Position numbers and translations under genes: made by a program
Assembly: GCA_963764215.1 (NCBI GenBank)
Contig: CAVXRS010000002.1
Location: 186,001-250,000, forward strand
Reading direction: 5' to 3'
DNA: 64,000 bases
Source: JAFDWI01 sp963764215
GTDB taxonomy: Bacteria > Actinomycetota > Acidimicrobiia > Acidimicrobiales > Iamiaceae
The notes under the pieces: model-generated
Told to the model about the DNA's origin: nothing
Seen by the model: only the letters and a program-made list of their open reading frames with translations
Database searches by the model: none
Shown: one piece after another, positions 26,457 through 34,596 of the stretch
Layout of the letters: each line of letters opens with the position of its first letter
Position numbering within the stretch: the first letter of the stretch is position 1

Positions 26457-29400
26457 ATGACGACCGTGCCGCTGCAAGGTCCCCAGGACGAACGCGGGGG
26501 CGTCGCGACCACGGTCGGTTCCACAACCAGGGATCGTCGCTGGATCGCCATGTGCGCGCTGGGTGCTGCAGGTACTGCGATGACGGCGGCGACCGGCAAC
26601 ACCACGGTCCGGGTGGTGGTCCTGTTGACCATCACCGCGATCGCCGTCGGGACCATCGTCCTGATGCTCGAGGTCCGCAAACCCGAACGACCGGCGGCCT
26701 GGTTCGCGTTCGCCATGGGTCTCGGCATCCTCGTCACCGCCACGACCGTGGGCGCACTCAAATGGGCGGGCAATTCCCATGCCGCGGTGCAGGTCTTTCT
26801 GAGCATCCAGGTCGCCGGTTACCTCCTGGTCTTCGGCGGGTTCTGTGCTGCGGCGCAGATCCGGCGACGCAACAGCGACATCGACAGCACCCTCGACGCG
26901 ATGATCCTCGGCCTCGCATTCGGGTTGTTCGCCTGGCGCACGGTGTTCAGCGGGGCAGTCGCCACCACCGCCGTCGGCCCGCTCCAGGTCTTCACCGTGA
27001 GCCTGCTGCCCGCACTGGACATCGTGGCGTGCACCGCGCTCCTCCGCCGGGCCTTCGGAACGGCCCGGACGACGGTCTCGTACCGCCTCATCATGGTCGC
27101 CGCCGCGTTCGCAACCGGCGCGCACATCCGGTCCGGCATCTCGGTGCTGACCGAATCGGGTCTCGCCACGCACGTTCCGTTCCAGATCGGCCTGGCCACG
27201 CTGCTCGCCGCCGCCGCACTCCATCCGTCGATGCAGTCGGTCACCGAGCCCGACGAGATCGTCCCGCACAGATTCGGCACCACTCGGATCGCACTGCTCG
27301 CACTGGCACTCCTCGACACACCGTTGTTGATCCTGATCGACTACGGCCGATCGGAGTCTTCGAGCGCGGCCTTCGTCATCGGCGCGTGTCTGATGTCGAC
27401 GATCGTGGTCATCCGCCTCATCAGTCTCGCCCGTCAGATGGAGCAGAGCCGCATCCGGGAACGACTCCGAGAGCAACGCTTCGAATCGCTGGTCCGCAAC
27501 TCGTCGGACCTCATCGCCGTACTCGACACGACCTACAGGATCACGTATCTGTCGCCGGCCGTCGACGACATGCTCGGGTTCAGTGCGGCCAGCGTGTTGG
27601 GTCGCAACGCACTCGACGCCTTCCACCCCGATGATCGTGCAACCACCAAGGAATCGCTCGACGCCCTCGAGCCGAACACGACGTCCCAGCTCAATCTGGT
27701 GCGCATCCGCCACCGCGGCGGCACGTGGCGGTGGGTGGAAGCCCGGGCAGTGAATCTGACGAACGATCCCACGGTCGAGGGAATCGTCATCAACTGTCGG
27801 GATGTCACCGAGCGGGTGTCGGCCGAGAAGCTCCTGTTCGACACCACCACGCAACAGAGCGCCGTCGCCACACTTGGCCGGGAGGCCCTCACCGCTCCCG
27901 ACGTCCACGCCCTCGCCACCAATGCGACAGCCCTGGTGCGGAACACGCTCGAGACGGAGTCGTGCACGGTCATCCTGCTCGACGGTTCGACCATCACCGA
28001 CGCCGTCACCACGACGGACCGATCGAGTCGTGTGCTGCTCCTTCACGAACGTCCGGCTGATCGGATCATCACCGCGTGTACCGAGGCGGAGGATCCGACG
28101 CAGTTCGTGGATCCGGATCCCGGCGGGGTGTTGCGCGCCTCGACGGATCTGGCCTTCACCGCGCTGGACGACACCCACATCAGGTCCGGCGGTGACGACG
28201 ATGCGTCCAACAAGCGTGGTGATGCCCACGTTCTCGCGGTGCGCCTCGTGGACCGACATGGCGTCAGCGGAGCGATGCTCGTCCGATCCGGTGAGGCCCG
28301 TTGCTTCACCCGTTCCGAAGCCGGATTCGTCGCGGCGATGGCCAACACGCTGGGCCTCGCGCTCGGCCGTCGTCGCACCGAAGCATCTGCCCGCCACCAG
28401 GCCCTCCACGACGAGCTCAGCGGTCTTCCGAACCGGACGCTCTTCGTGGACCGCCTCACCCAGGCGGTCGCCCGAATGGAGCGCAGCACGCACCGGATCG
28501 CCGTGCTCTTCCTGGACATCGATCAATTCAAGGTGATCAACGACAGTCTCGGTCACTCGGTCGGCGACCGGGTGATCTGTGAGATTGCCGGTCGCCTGGG
28601 CCAGGCGATCCGACCGAGCGACACCGTCGCCCGCTTCGGTGGCGACGAGTTCACCGTGCTCCTGGAGCCGCTGGATGATCGCGAGGAGGCCGCCGATATC
28701 GCCGAGCGGATCCGCGCCGAGGCCAGCCGTCCGATCGACATCGGTGCCACCGGCCTCCAGCCGACGATCAGCGTCGGGGTCGCCGTTGCGACCGATGCGC
28801 GTGCGAACGCCGAAACCCTGCTGCGGGATGCGGATGCCGCCATGTACCAGGCAAAGGAAGATGGGCGGAACAACGTCGCGTTCTTCGACGACACCATGCG
28901 AGCCAGGGTCATCCACCGGCTTCGCACCGAGATAGATCTGCCCCAGGCGATCGCCGGGGATCAGCTCGTCCTGCATTTCCAACCCATCATCGACCTCGCT
29001 ACCGGACGCATCGAAGGTCTGGAGGCCCTGGTCAGATGGCAGCACCCCGAGCTCGGTCTCATCGCGCCGGGCCAGTTCATCCCTATCGCCGAGCAGTCCG
29101 GGCTGATCGGTGAACTCGACCACTGGGTCATGCGCCAGGTCATGTCGCAGTGCGCCACGTTGCAGTCCCAACTGGGACCGACCTCACCCTGGCTTTCGCT
29201 GAACGTCTCCGCCCGCACCATCGCGACCAGCGACCTGCCCAGGTTGGTCGCCGAGAGCCTCCGGGAGGCCGGCGTCCAGCCGGAAAAGATCAGCGTGGAG
29301 ATCACCGAGAGCGCCCTCATGAACGACGTCGAACGATCCATCGGGGTCCTCCGCGCCCTTCGCGACCAGGGCGTCGCACTCACGGTGGACGATTTCGGTA

Positions 29401-29732
29401 CCGGCTACTCGTCGTTGAACTACCTCAAGCGGCTCCCGGTGAGCGGGTTGAAGATCGACGCTTCCTTCATTGCGGGGCTCGACCATTCGGGACCGGATCG
29501 TGCGATCGTCGAAGCCGTCGTGACCCTCGGGGCGACACTCGAACAGCAGGCGACTGCCGAAGGCGTCGAGACCTCCCGACAGCTCGAGGTGCTGATGGAA
29601 CTGGGTTGCCCGATGGCCCAGGGCTTCCTGCTCGGCAAACCCGTACCGGCCGCAGAGTTGTACTTCGGTCCGCAACCCGTGAGTGCCCTCGGCGTTGCTC
29701 ACCTCGACCCGAGCGTGGCCGATAGGTCGTGA
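26457..29732 (+). CDS. Membrane PAS-GAF-GGDEF-EAL protein (cyclic-di-GMP synthase/phosphodiesterase)
   Basis: A 1091-residue protein. Residues 30-330 form about eight to nine membrane helices (an integral sensor domain I cannot name). A PAS domain follows at about 338-455, then a GAF-like domain (about 465-640), GGDEF (about 645-805) and EAL (about 815-1070). The GGDEF domain has an intact 'RFGGDEFTVLL' active site and, five residues upstream, an RxxD inhibitory site (RPSD). The EAL domain keeps 'EGLEALVRW', 'LNVSAR', 'VEITES', 'VDDFGTGYSSL', 'LKIDASF' and 'TAEGVET', so both activities are possible. Its stop overlaps the start of a lipoprotein gene, an unusual coupling suggesting that the lipoprotein works with the sensor. 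Confidence 0.93.
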   Translation: MTTVPLQGPQDERGGVATTVGSTTRDRRWIAMCALGAAGTAMTAATGNTTVRVVVLLTITAIAVGTIVLMLEVRKPERPAAWFAFAMGLGILVTATTVGALKWAGNSHAAVQVFLSIQVAGYLLVFGGFCAAAQIRRRNSDIDSTLDAMILGLAFGLFAWRTVFSGAVATTAVGPLQVFTVSLLPALDIVACTALLRRAFGTARTTVSYRLIMVAAAFATGAHIRSGISVLTESGLATHVPFQIGLATLLAAAALHPSMQSVTEPDEIVPHRFGTTRIALLALALLDTPLLILIDYGRSESSSAAFVIGACLMSTIVVIRLISLARQMEQSRIRERLREQRFESLVRNSSDLIAVLDTTYRITYLSPAVDDMLGFSAASVLGRNALDAFHPDDRATTKESLDALEPNTTSQLNLVRIRHRGGTWRWVEARAVNLTNDPTVEGIVINCRDVTERVSAEKLLFDTTTQQSAVATLGREALTAPDVHALATNATALVRNTLETESCTVILLDGSTITDAVTTTDRSSRVLLLHERPADRIITACTEAEDPTQFVDPDPGGVLRASTDLAFTALDDTHIRSGGDDDASNKRGDAHVLAVRLVDRHGVSGAMLVRSGEARCFTRSEAGFVAAMANTLGLALGRRRTEASARHQALHDELSGLPNRTLFVDRLTQAVARMERSTHRIAVLFLDIDQFKVINDSLGHSVGDRVICEIAGRLGQAIRPSDTVARFGGDEFTVLLEPLDDREEAADIAERIRAEASRPIDIGATGLQPTISVGVAVATDARANAETLLRDADAAMYQAKEDGRNNVAFFDDTMRARVIHRLRTEIDLPQAIAGDQLVLHFQPIIDLATGRIEGLEALVRWQHPELGLIAPGQFIPIAEQSGLIGELDHWVMRQVMSQCATLQSQLGPTSPWLSLNVSARTIATSDLPRLVAESLREAGVQPEKISVEITESALMNDVERSIGVLRALRDQGVALTVDDFGTGYSSLNYLKRLPVSGLKIDASFIAGLDHSGPDRAIVEAVVTLGATLEQQATAEGVETSRQLEVLMELGCPMAQGFLLGKPVPAAELYFGPQPVSALGVAHLDPSVADRS

Positions 29733-30058
29733 TGCGTCGTCGAACCGCCACCGTTCTCGCCGTCGCGCTGCTGGCTGTCGGCGGCTGCTCGGCATCCGGG
29801 TCGAGGCACCTGACCTGCAACTCGACCGAAGTTGCACCGAACTCGCAGCCAGGGTCCAACGGACCCAAGGCCGCGCTCGACTGGTTCGTCAAGCATGCCG
29901 ATGCCGGCGTCCCTCGCAACGGCTACGAACTGACGAGCCACTCGGCAACCCGTTACGTCTACTCGAGCGACACCACCCAGGTGTCGGTCACCGCGCTTCC
30001 CGGTGACAAGGGCAAGCCCCGCCTCTGGGTCGTGACGATGACCTACGACTGCACCTGA
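29732..30058 (+). CDS. Putative lipoprotein coupled to the GGDEF-EAL gene
   Basis: A 108-residue protein with a lipoprotein signal: Arg-rich N-terminus, hydrophobic 'TVLAVALLAVGGC' and the lipobox Cys at residue 19. The mature part has 'ALDWFVKHADAGVPRNGYEL' and ends with a Cys ('YDCT'), which may pair with the Cys in 'HLTCNSTE'. The ATG overlaps the upstream stop (TGATG), so it is translated in step with the cyclic-di-GMP protein. The mature domain is not recognised. Confidence 0.75.
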   Translation: MRRRTATVLAVALLAVGGCSASGSRHLTCNSTEVAPNSQPGSNGPKAALDWFVKHADAGVPRNGYELTSHSATRYVYSSDTTQVSVTALPGDKGKPRLWVVTMTYDCT

Positions 30059-30090
30059 ATCTGCGCCACCCGGCCGACCGGGCCCGGTCC

Positions 30091-31189
30091 TCAGCGTCCG
30101 GCTCGTGCGTTCCGACGCTCGCGAAGTGCCTCCCGCTCGGCGACCCGGCGTTCCCGCTCGACCTCGCGCAGGACGCGCGGGTCGCCACCGACCTCGGCGA
30201 GCGCTGCCTTGCGGGCCTGCCAGCAACCCCAGGCGAGACAGCCGATCGGAATGATGTAGACCGCGATCGAATTGGTCACGAACGTCAGGAAGGCCAGGCT
30301 CAGCAAGGCCCAGTTCCAGCTCCTCCGTCGGTTGGCCGGCCGGGCGGTGACGATGAACAGTCCCAGAATCACGATCGGGGGGAGCAGGAAGTAGAGCCCC
30401 GGGCCGATGCCGTAGTGCCAGATCGTGAAGTGCCGTCCGGTCGCCACCTGCTTGCCCTTGGCGTTCTTCGCCATCTCCGGGACGATGTGGATGAAGTTGA
30501 GCACGATCGACGCGAGCAGCACCGTGAGAAAGCTGAGCATCACCCAGCGTCCACCGGGCTCGTTGCCGCCGAACCGGTCGAGCCAGGCCGGCAGGGGCTT
30601 GGCCGACGATCGAGACGCTGCCGGCGCCGAGACCGGCTGCCCCTTCGCGGGCCGCTTCGACGCCGTGGCCTTCGACGTAGACCGCGCGGGTGAGGTCGCT
30701 TCGGCTCGCGGGACAGCCCGCTTCGTCGTCGACGGGGACTTCGGAGTCGCCGGGGCGGCATCCGCGGGTAGGAGTTCCGCGCCCGTGGCCGCGCTGACGC
30801 CGGAGTGGGTCCGAGCGGGCGCACGGTCCACGGTCCTGGAGGCGACCTCGGCCCGGTGTCGAGCCGAGAAGACCGGACTCGAGCGGCGTGGCGTCGACGT
30901 CGGAACCGCTGGCCCCTCGGTCGACTCCTCGATGTCGTCTTCCAGATCATCGAGGTCGTCGTCGCGGGTCGCGTGCAGAGGCGTCGATGACCTCGCGGGC
31001 GCGGGCTTTGACCTCGGAATCGTCACGACGGGACTTGCGACGCCGCGACTTTCTCTCGTCCTCTTCGGACTCGGTCACCCGCCGCTCTTCAACCGGCGTG
31101 TTGGCCGCGGACGCACGCGCCTTGCGCGCTTCGCGCATCGCACGGTTCTGTGCCTGTCGTCGCTGTTTGGACGGTTTGCGGTCAGCCAC
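30091..31189 (-). CDS. Conserved actinobacterial membrane protein with basic and Ser/Pro-rich N-terminal region (one frameshift)
   Basis: Two overlapping frames join if one extra base near 30964-30970 is removed, giving 365 residues. The N-terminus, 'VADRKPSKQRRQAQNRAMRE', is a conserved start seen on actinobacterial membrane proteins. It is followed by a long low-complexity stretch rich in Arg, Glu, Ala, Ser and Pro, and then by three membrane helices: 'WVMLSFLTVLLASIVLNF', 'LYFLLPPIVILGLFIV' and 'WALLSLAFLTFVTNSIAVYI' with its continuation. The C-terminal tail is a charged helix ('VERERRVAEREALRERRNA'). Function is unknown. Confidence 0.7.
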
Positions 31190-31200
31190 GGCCCTCGATG

Positions 31201-31845
31201 CTACCGCCCGACGTGTGGATACCGAATCCCGGTGGCCGCGTGACATCGGTAGCCGTGCGGGTTCTTCGCCAAGTACTGCTGGTGCGGGTCCTCGGCGTAG
31301 AAGAACCGCCCGTCGAGCGGTTCGATCTCGGTGGTCACCGGTCCCCACCGGGCATCGCGCAGCACCGCGGCGAAACGGTCGCGGCTCGCTTCGGCTGCGG
31401 CGGTCTGGGCATCGGACGTGGTCAGGATGATCGAGCGGTACTGGCTGCCGATGTCGTTGCCCTGGCGCATGCCCTGGGTCGGGTCGTGGGTTTCCCAGAA
31501 GACGCCGAGGAGTGCCTCGTAGGTCACCACCGCCGGCTCGAACACGACGAGGGTGACCTCGGCGTGGCCGGTGCGCCCGGAGCAGACCTCTTCATAGGTG
31601 GGGTTCGGCGTGATGCCTCCCCCGTAACCGACCGCAGTCGTCCACACTCCCTCGATCTGCCAGTAGTACTCCTCGGTTCCCCAGAAGCAACCCGTACCGA
31701 ACACGGCCGTCTCGGTGCCCTCGGGGAACGGAGGAAGCATCGAATGGCCCGTCACCAGATTCGTCGGGGCCACCGCTACCGGTTCGGAACGCCCCGGCAA
31801 CGCGTCGGCTTCACTGATCGGGCCGTGGGAGGGCCGCAGTTTCAT
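31201..31845 (-). CDS. msrA: Peptide-methionine (S)-S-oxide reductase MsrA
   Basis: A 214-residue MsrA, which reduces the S-epimer of oxidised methionine. The catalytic Cys53 is in 'VFGTGCFWGTEEYYW'. The substrate region 'GYGGGITPNPTYEEVCSGRTGHAE' (positions about 70-93) and 'DIGSQYRSIIL' are standard, as is the end 'EDPHQQYLAKNP' with 'GYRCH', which carries a resolving-type Cys. GGAGG precedes the ATG at 31845, which fixes the start. The frame is open further upstream without similarity. Confidence 0.95.
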   Translation of the reverse strand: MKLRPSHGPISEADALPGRSEPVAVAPTNLVTGHSMLPPFPEGTETAVFGTGCFWGTEEYYWQIEGVWTTAVGYGGGITPNPTYEEVCSGRTGHAEVTLVVFEPAVVTYEALLGVFWETHDPTQGMRQGNDIGSQYRSIILTTSDAQTAAAEASRDRFAAVLRDARWGPVTTEIEPLDGRFFYAEDPHQQYLAKNPHGYRCHAATGIRYPHVGR

Positions 31846-31961
31846 CCAAACCTCCGATCTCGGCGCACGCGGGCAGGCTAGCGGCCCGTCGCGGAATTGA
31901 TCCGGTGGGTCAGGGGAGGGAGACGATCCGAGCGCCTCGCCGGTCCCTGACCCGTCGGGCC

Positions 31962-32633
31962 TCAAGGTGACGAGAACAGCGTGAGCGCGCCGGGAACCCG
32001 GCGGGTGTGACCGTCGAGCCGATCCATGAACGACCAGGAGCGCCGGTGCCAGACCGTCGGGCCGTGGTCCTGGAGTGCGCGCCGGTGCACCGGTGAGGGA
32101 TAGCCCTTGTTCGAGTCGAACGCGAACGGGGCGAGGTCGGGTGCGGTGGCGAGCTGACCCATGATCCGGTCACGCGTCACCTTTGCGAGCACCGAGGCGG
32201 TCGCGATCGAAAGACTGCTCCGGTCGCCACCCACGATCGTCTGGACGTTGCCCGCACCGATGTAGTCGAACTTGCCGTCGAGGAGCACCTGGTCCGGCGT
32301 GACCCCGAGATTCTCCAGCGCCCGCCTCGCCGCCAGCCGCAGCGCACGGGTCATCCCCAATTCGTCGCACTCGTCGTTGTCGGCGTGGCCGACCGACCAG
32401 GCGGTGCACCATGCCGCAAGGCGTGGATAGAGCCGCTCGCGCTCGGCCTGGGTGAGCTCCTTGGAGTCCCGCACGCCGTTGACCCGGCGATCTCTTGGCA
32501 CGACAGCGGCGCCGACGCTGACCGGTCCTGCCCAGGCGCCCCGTCCGACCTCGTCGATGCCGACCACCAACCGGCGCCCTGCGGCCCAGAACTCCCGCTC
32601 GACCGTCAGCGTCGGTGCGGGCCCACGTGGCAT
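31962..32633 (-). CDS. rnhB: Ribonuclease HII
   Basis: A 223-residue RNase HII that nicks RNA in RNA-DNA hybrids and removes single ribonucleotides from DNA. Catalytic acidic residues: D27 and E28 in 'VVGIDEVGRGAWAGPV', Asp in 'VLLDGKFDY' and a later Asp in 'SVLAKVTRDRIM'. The length and 'FDSNKGYPSPVHRRALQDHG' end are normal. A TAGGTT box ends six bases before the ATG, suggesting a leaderless mRNA, and the promoter region is shared with the divergent small gene at 32689. Confidence 0.95.
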   Translation of the reverse strand: MPRGPAPTLTVEREFWAAGRRLVVGIDEVGRGAWAGPVSVGAAVVPRDRRVNGVRDSKELTQAERERLYPRLAAWCTAWSVGHADNDECDELGMTRALRLAARRALENLGVTPDQVLLDGKFDYIGAGNVQTIVGGDRSSLSIATASVLAKVTRDRIMGQLATAPDLAPFAFDSNKGYPSPVHRRALQDHGPTVWHRRSWSFMDRLDGHTRRVPGALTLFSSP

Positions 32634-32639
32634 CGCCCC

Positions 32640-32682
32640 AACCTAGTTGCAGCGATTCCCAGGGGACGTCCGACCGTACACT
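32640..32682. promoter_or_regulatory. Divergent leaderless promoters of rnhB and the 73-residue protein
   Basis: Leftward TAGGTT (complement of 32640-32645) ends six bases before the rnhB ATG. Rightward TACACT (32677-32682) ends six bases before the ATG at 32689. Neither gene has a Shine-Dalgarno sequence. The two -10 boxes are 31 bases apart. Confidence 0.5.
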
Positions 32683-32688
32683 CGGACC

Positions 32689-32910
32689 ATGTCCGCCGCC
32701 GACGACGACCCCCCTGCCGTCTACGAGGTCGGTACCCGGGTCGAGGTTCGCACCTCCTTCGACGGCTCCTGGTCCCGCGGCTTCACCGTTCTCGGGACCG
32801 ACGGCAGAAACTATCGACTGCGCCGAAGTTCGGACGGTACCGAACTCCCGACCACATTCGCACCCGAGGACGTGCGGGCAGAGGAGAAGCGCTCGATGTG
32901 GTGGATCTGA
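32689..32910 (+). CDS. Small SH3/Tudor-like protein, unknown function
   Basis: A 73-residue acidic protein. The core 'YEVGTRVEVRTSFDGSWSRG' with 'GFTVLGTDGRNYRLRRSSDG' looks like a small beta-barrel (SH3/Tudor/KOW-like) in which five strands alternate with Gly-Asp turns. It ends 'EEKRSMWWI'. It is divergent from rnhB with its own TACACT -10 box six bases before the ATG. It converges on the GYD-domain gene 12 bases downstream. A nucleic-acid or peptide-binding role is a guess from the fold. Confidence 0.7.
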   Translation: MSAADDDPPAVYEVGTRVEVRTSFDGSWSRGFTVLGTDGRNYRLRRSSDGTELPTTFAPEDVRAEEKRSMWWI

Positions 32911-32922
32911 CCCGGCGGGCCG

Positions 32923-33219
32923 TCAGCCCTTCGCCGGCTGGCTCATCACGTCGATGAACTCGTCCACGTCGATGATCGGCATGGTCAAGGTTTTCAGCGT
33001 TCCCCGCGCCGCGAGCGTGGTCGCAACCCGGGCCATGACCGCCTCGTCGGGCGCTTCGAGGATGTTGACGAAGTCCCACTGACCCAGCACCGCGTACTGG
33101 GCCAGCACGGTCACACCCATCGCCTCGACGTCCGCGTTGACCTCCCTCAGCCGAACGGGATTCTCCCGCATCCGGGCAGAACCATCCGGACCGAGCGTGG
33201 ACAGCATCATGAACTTCAT
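32923..33219 (-). CDS. GYD-domain protein
   Basis: A 98-residue protein of the GYD family (ferredoxin-like dimeric fold). Visible features: the N-terminal strand 'KFMMLSTLGPDG', 'VRLREVNADVEAMGVTVL', 'GQWDFVNILEAPDEAVMAR' (GxYD is replaced by GQWD, a common variant) and a final 'TLTMPIIDVDEFIDVM'. The function of the family is not known. The size is normal. Confidence 0.85.
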   Translation of the reverse strand: MKFMMLSTLGPDGSARMRENPVRLREVNADVEAMGVTVLAQYAVLGQWDFVNILEAPDEAVMARVATTLAARGTLKTLTMPIIDVDEFIDVMSQPAKG

Positions 33220-33297
33220 CGCAGCCGATACTATCCGGCACCGGCCGAACCGGTCCGGCAGACTCGCCGAGGGCCGGCACCGTCACCACGATCCGCC

Positions 33298-34587
33298 ATG
33301 GCACCTCCCCGGCACCCCCACCCTGCGCCCCGTGTCCTCGGCATCGTGTTCGCCGTGATCCTGTTGTCGTGGATCACCCTTCCGCTCGCGCTGCAAGGTA
33401 CCGGCGACCGGGGAACGGCCGATGCGACCGCCTATGTCACCGCCGTCCGTCAGGTGGCCGATGCGCCCCGCTATCTGTACGTAGAGCCGATCGAATCGTG
33501 GGACGATGTCACCCCCGAGTACCGCAGGACCTGGTGTCTTACCGTCGCGACCCCCGCGCCCACCCGATGCCATGGACTCGCGTATCTGGCCAGCCCACTC
33601 GCACTTCCTCTCATCTGGTCCGTGAGTTGCGCTGGGAACACGCTCGGAACCGGCGTGTTCAGGGTGCTCTCGGCACTGGGGCTCATCGCCGCCATGTGGC
33701 TGCTCTGGCGCAGAATCGCCGGAAGGAGTCGTGACGCGGCGGCGTCTCTCGTGATCGCCGCGGTGCTGCTCACGCCGCTCGCGCTCAAGACCGTTTCCAT
33801 CGGACAGGTCTCACCGCTGCTGTTCGTCTCGGTTGCGCTGGGCATGGAACTGAGACGCCCCGCACGGCGGGCCGGTGCGGTCGCGGCATGGGTGGGGGCC
33901 GTTGCGTTCAAGACGTCGCCGGTCGTGATCGCCGCGGTGCTCGTCTGGCGTCGTCGCCTCCGCGCGTTGGTCGGCGCGGCCGTCGCCCTGGCCCTGCTCT
34001 TCGCGCTCTCACTGGCGTTCGTGCCGCTCGGTGTCTGGACCAGGTATCTGGCGATGAACCGTGAGCTGGCCCGTTTCGCGGGGGCCATCCCGCACAACTC
34101 GTCTCTGGCATCGTTCGTCGGGCTCGTCACCGGTCGTGGATTCGCCGAGGCGCACGCCCTGGGCATCCAGCTCGGGGTCATCGTCGTGGCGGTGGTGTTC
34201 TGCGCGGCGACCATGCGACACGCCGACGACGACGTCGCCTGGGCCCTGGGGCACCTGGGGTGGCTGTTGGCCATCCCCCTGGTGTGGTCCCACTATCTGT
34301 GGGTCGTTTTCGGCGCGTCCGTGGTCGTGGTCGCGGCGCGTCGCACCTCGATCGACCGGCTGGTCTGGTTGCTCCCGGTCATCGCGCTGCTCATCAGCGC
34401 GCCAGTGACCTTCGGCGCCGAGAACACCTTCCTGCGGTTCGCACTGCCGCTGCCCGCCAGTGCCCGGTTCTGGGCCTGGTACCGCCCGCTCGCGATGCTG
34501 GCCGCGATCGGGAGCGTCGGGCTCGTCGCCACGGTGAGTGGACGCCCGGCGCGGGTCCCCGACGGGCAGTCGACGGACAACGCATAG
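33298..34587 (+). CDS. GT87-like polyprenol-phosphate-dependent membrane glycosyltransferase
   Basis: A 429-residue integral membrane protein with about ten helices. It shows the GT-C/GT87 (DUF2029) layout: the first helix is followed by an extracytoplasmic loop with acidic residues ('TADATAYVTAVRQVADAP'), then 'LKTVSIGQVSPLLFVSVAL' and 'VAFKTSPVVIAAVLVWRR', and late 'WALGHLGWLLAIPLVWSHYL'. Actinobacterial members add mannose or arabinose to lipoglycans using polyprenyl-phosphate sugars. It ends nine bases before a GH38 alpha-mannosidase gene, so a mannan-related role is reasonable but unproved. Confidence 0.75.
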   Translation: MAPPRHPHPAPRVLGIVFAVILLSWITLPLALQGTGDRGTADATAYVTAVRQVADAPRYLYVEPIESWDDVTPEYRRTWCLTVATPAPTRCHGLAYLASPLALPLIWSVSCAGNTLGTGVFRVLSALGLIAAMWLLWRRIAGRSRDAAASLVIAAVLLTPLALKTVSIGQVSPLLFVSVALGMELRRPARRAGAVAAWVGAVAFKTSPVVIAAVLVWRRRLRALVGAAVALALLFALSLAFVPLGVWTRYLAMNRELARFAGAIPHNSSLASFVGLVTGRGFAEAHALGIQLGVIVVAVVFCAATMRHADDDVAWALGHLGWLLAIPLVWSHYLWVVFGASVVVVAARRTSIDRLVWLLPVIALLISAPVTFGAENTFLRFALPLPASARFWAWYRPLAMLAAIGSVGLVATVSGRPARVPDGQSTDNA

Positions 34588-34596
34588 GCTCGCACC

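Noticed and set aside
26221..26460. An 80-codon plus-strand frame ending inside the GGDEF-EAL start.
   Set aside because: There is no Shine-Dalgarno, no similarity and odd composition, and it overlaps the likely promoter at 26414-26432.
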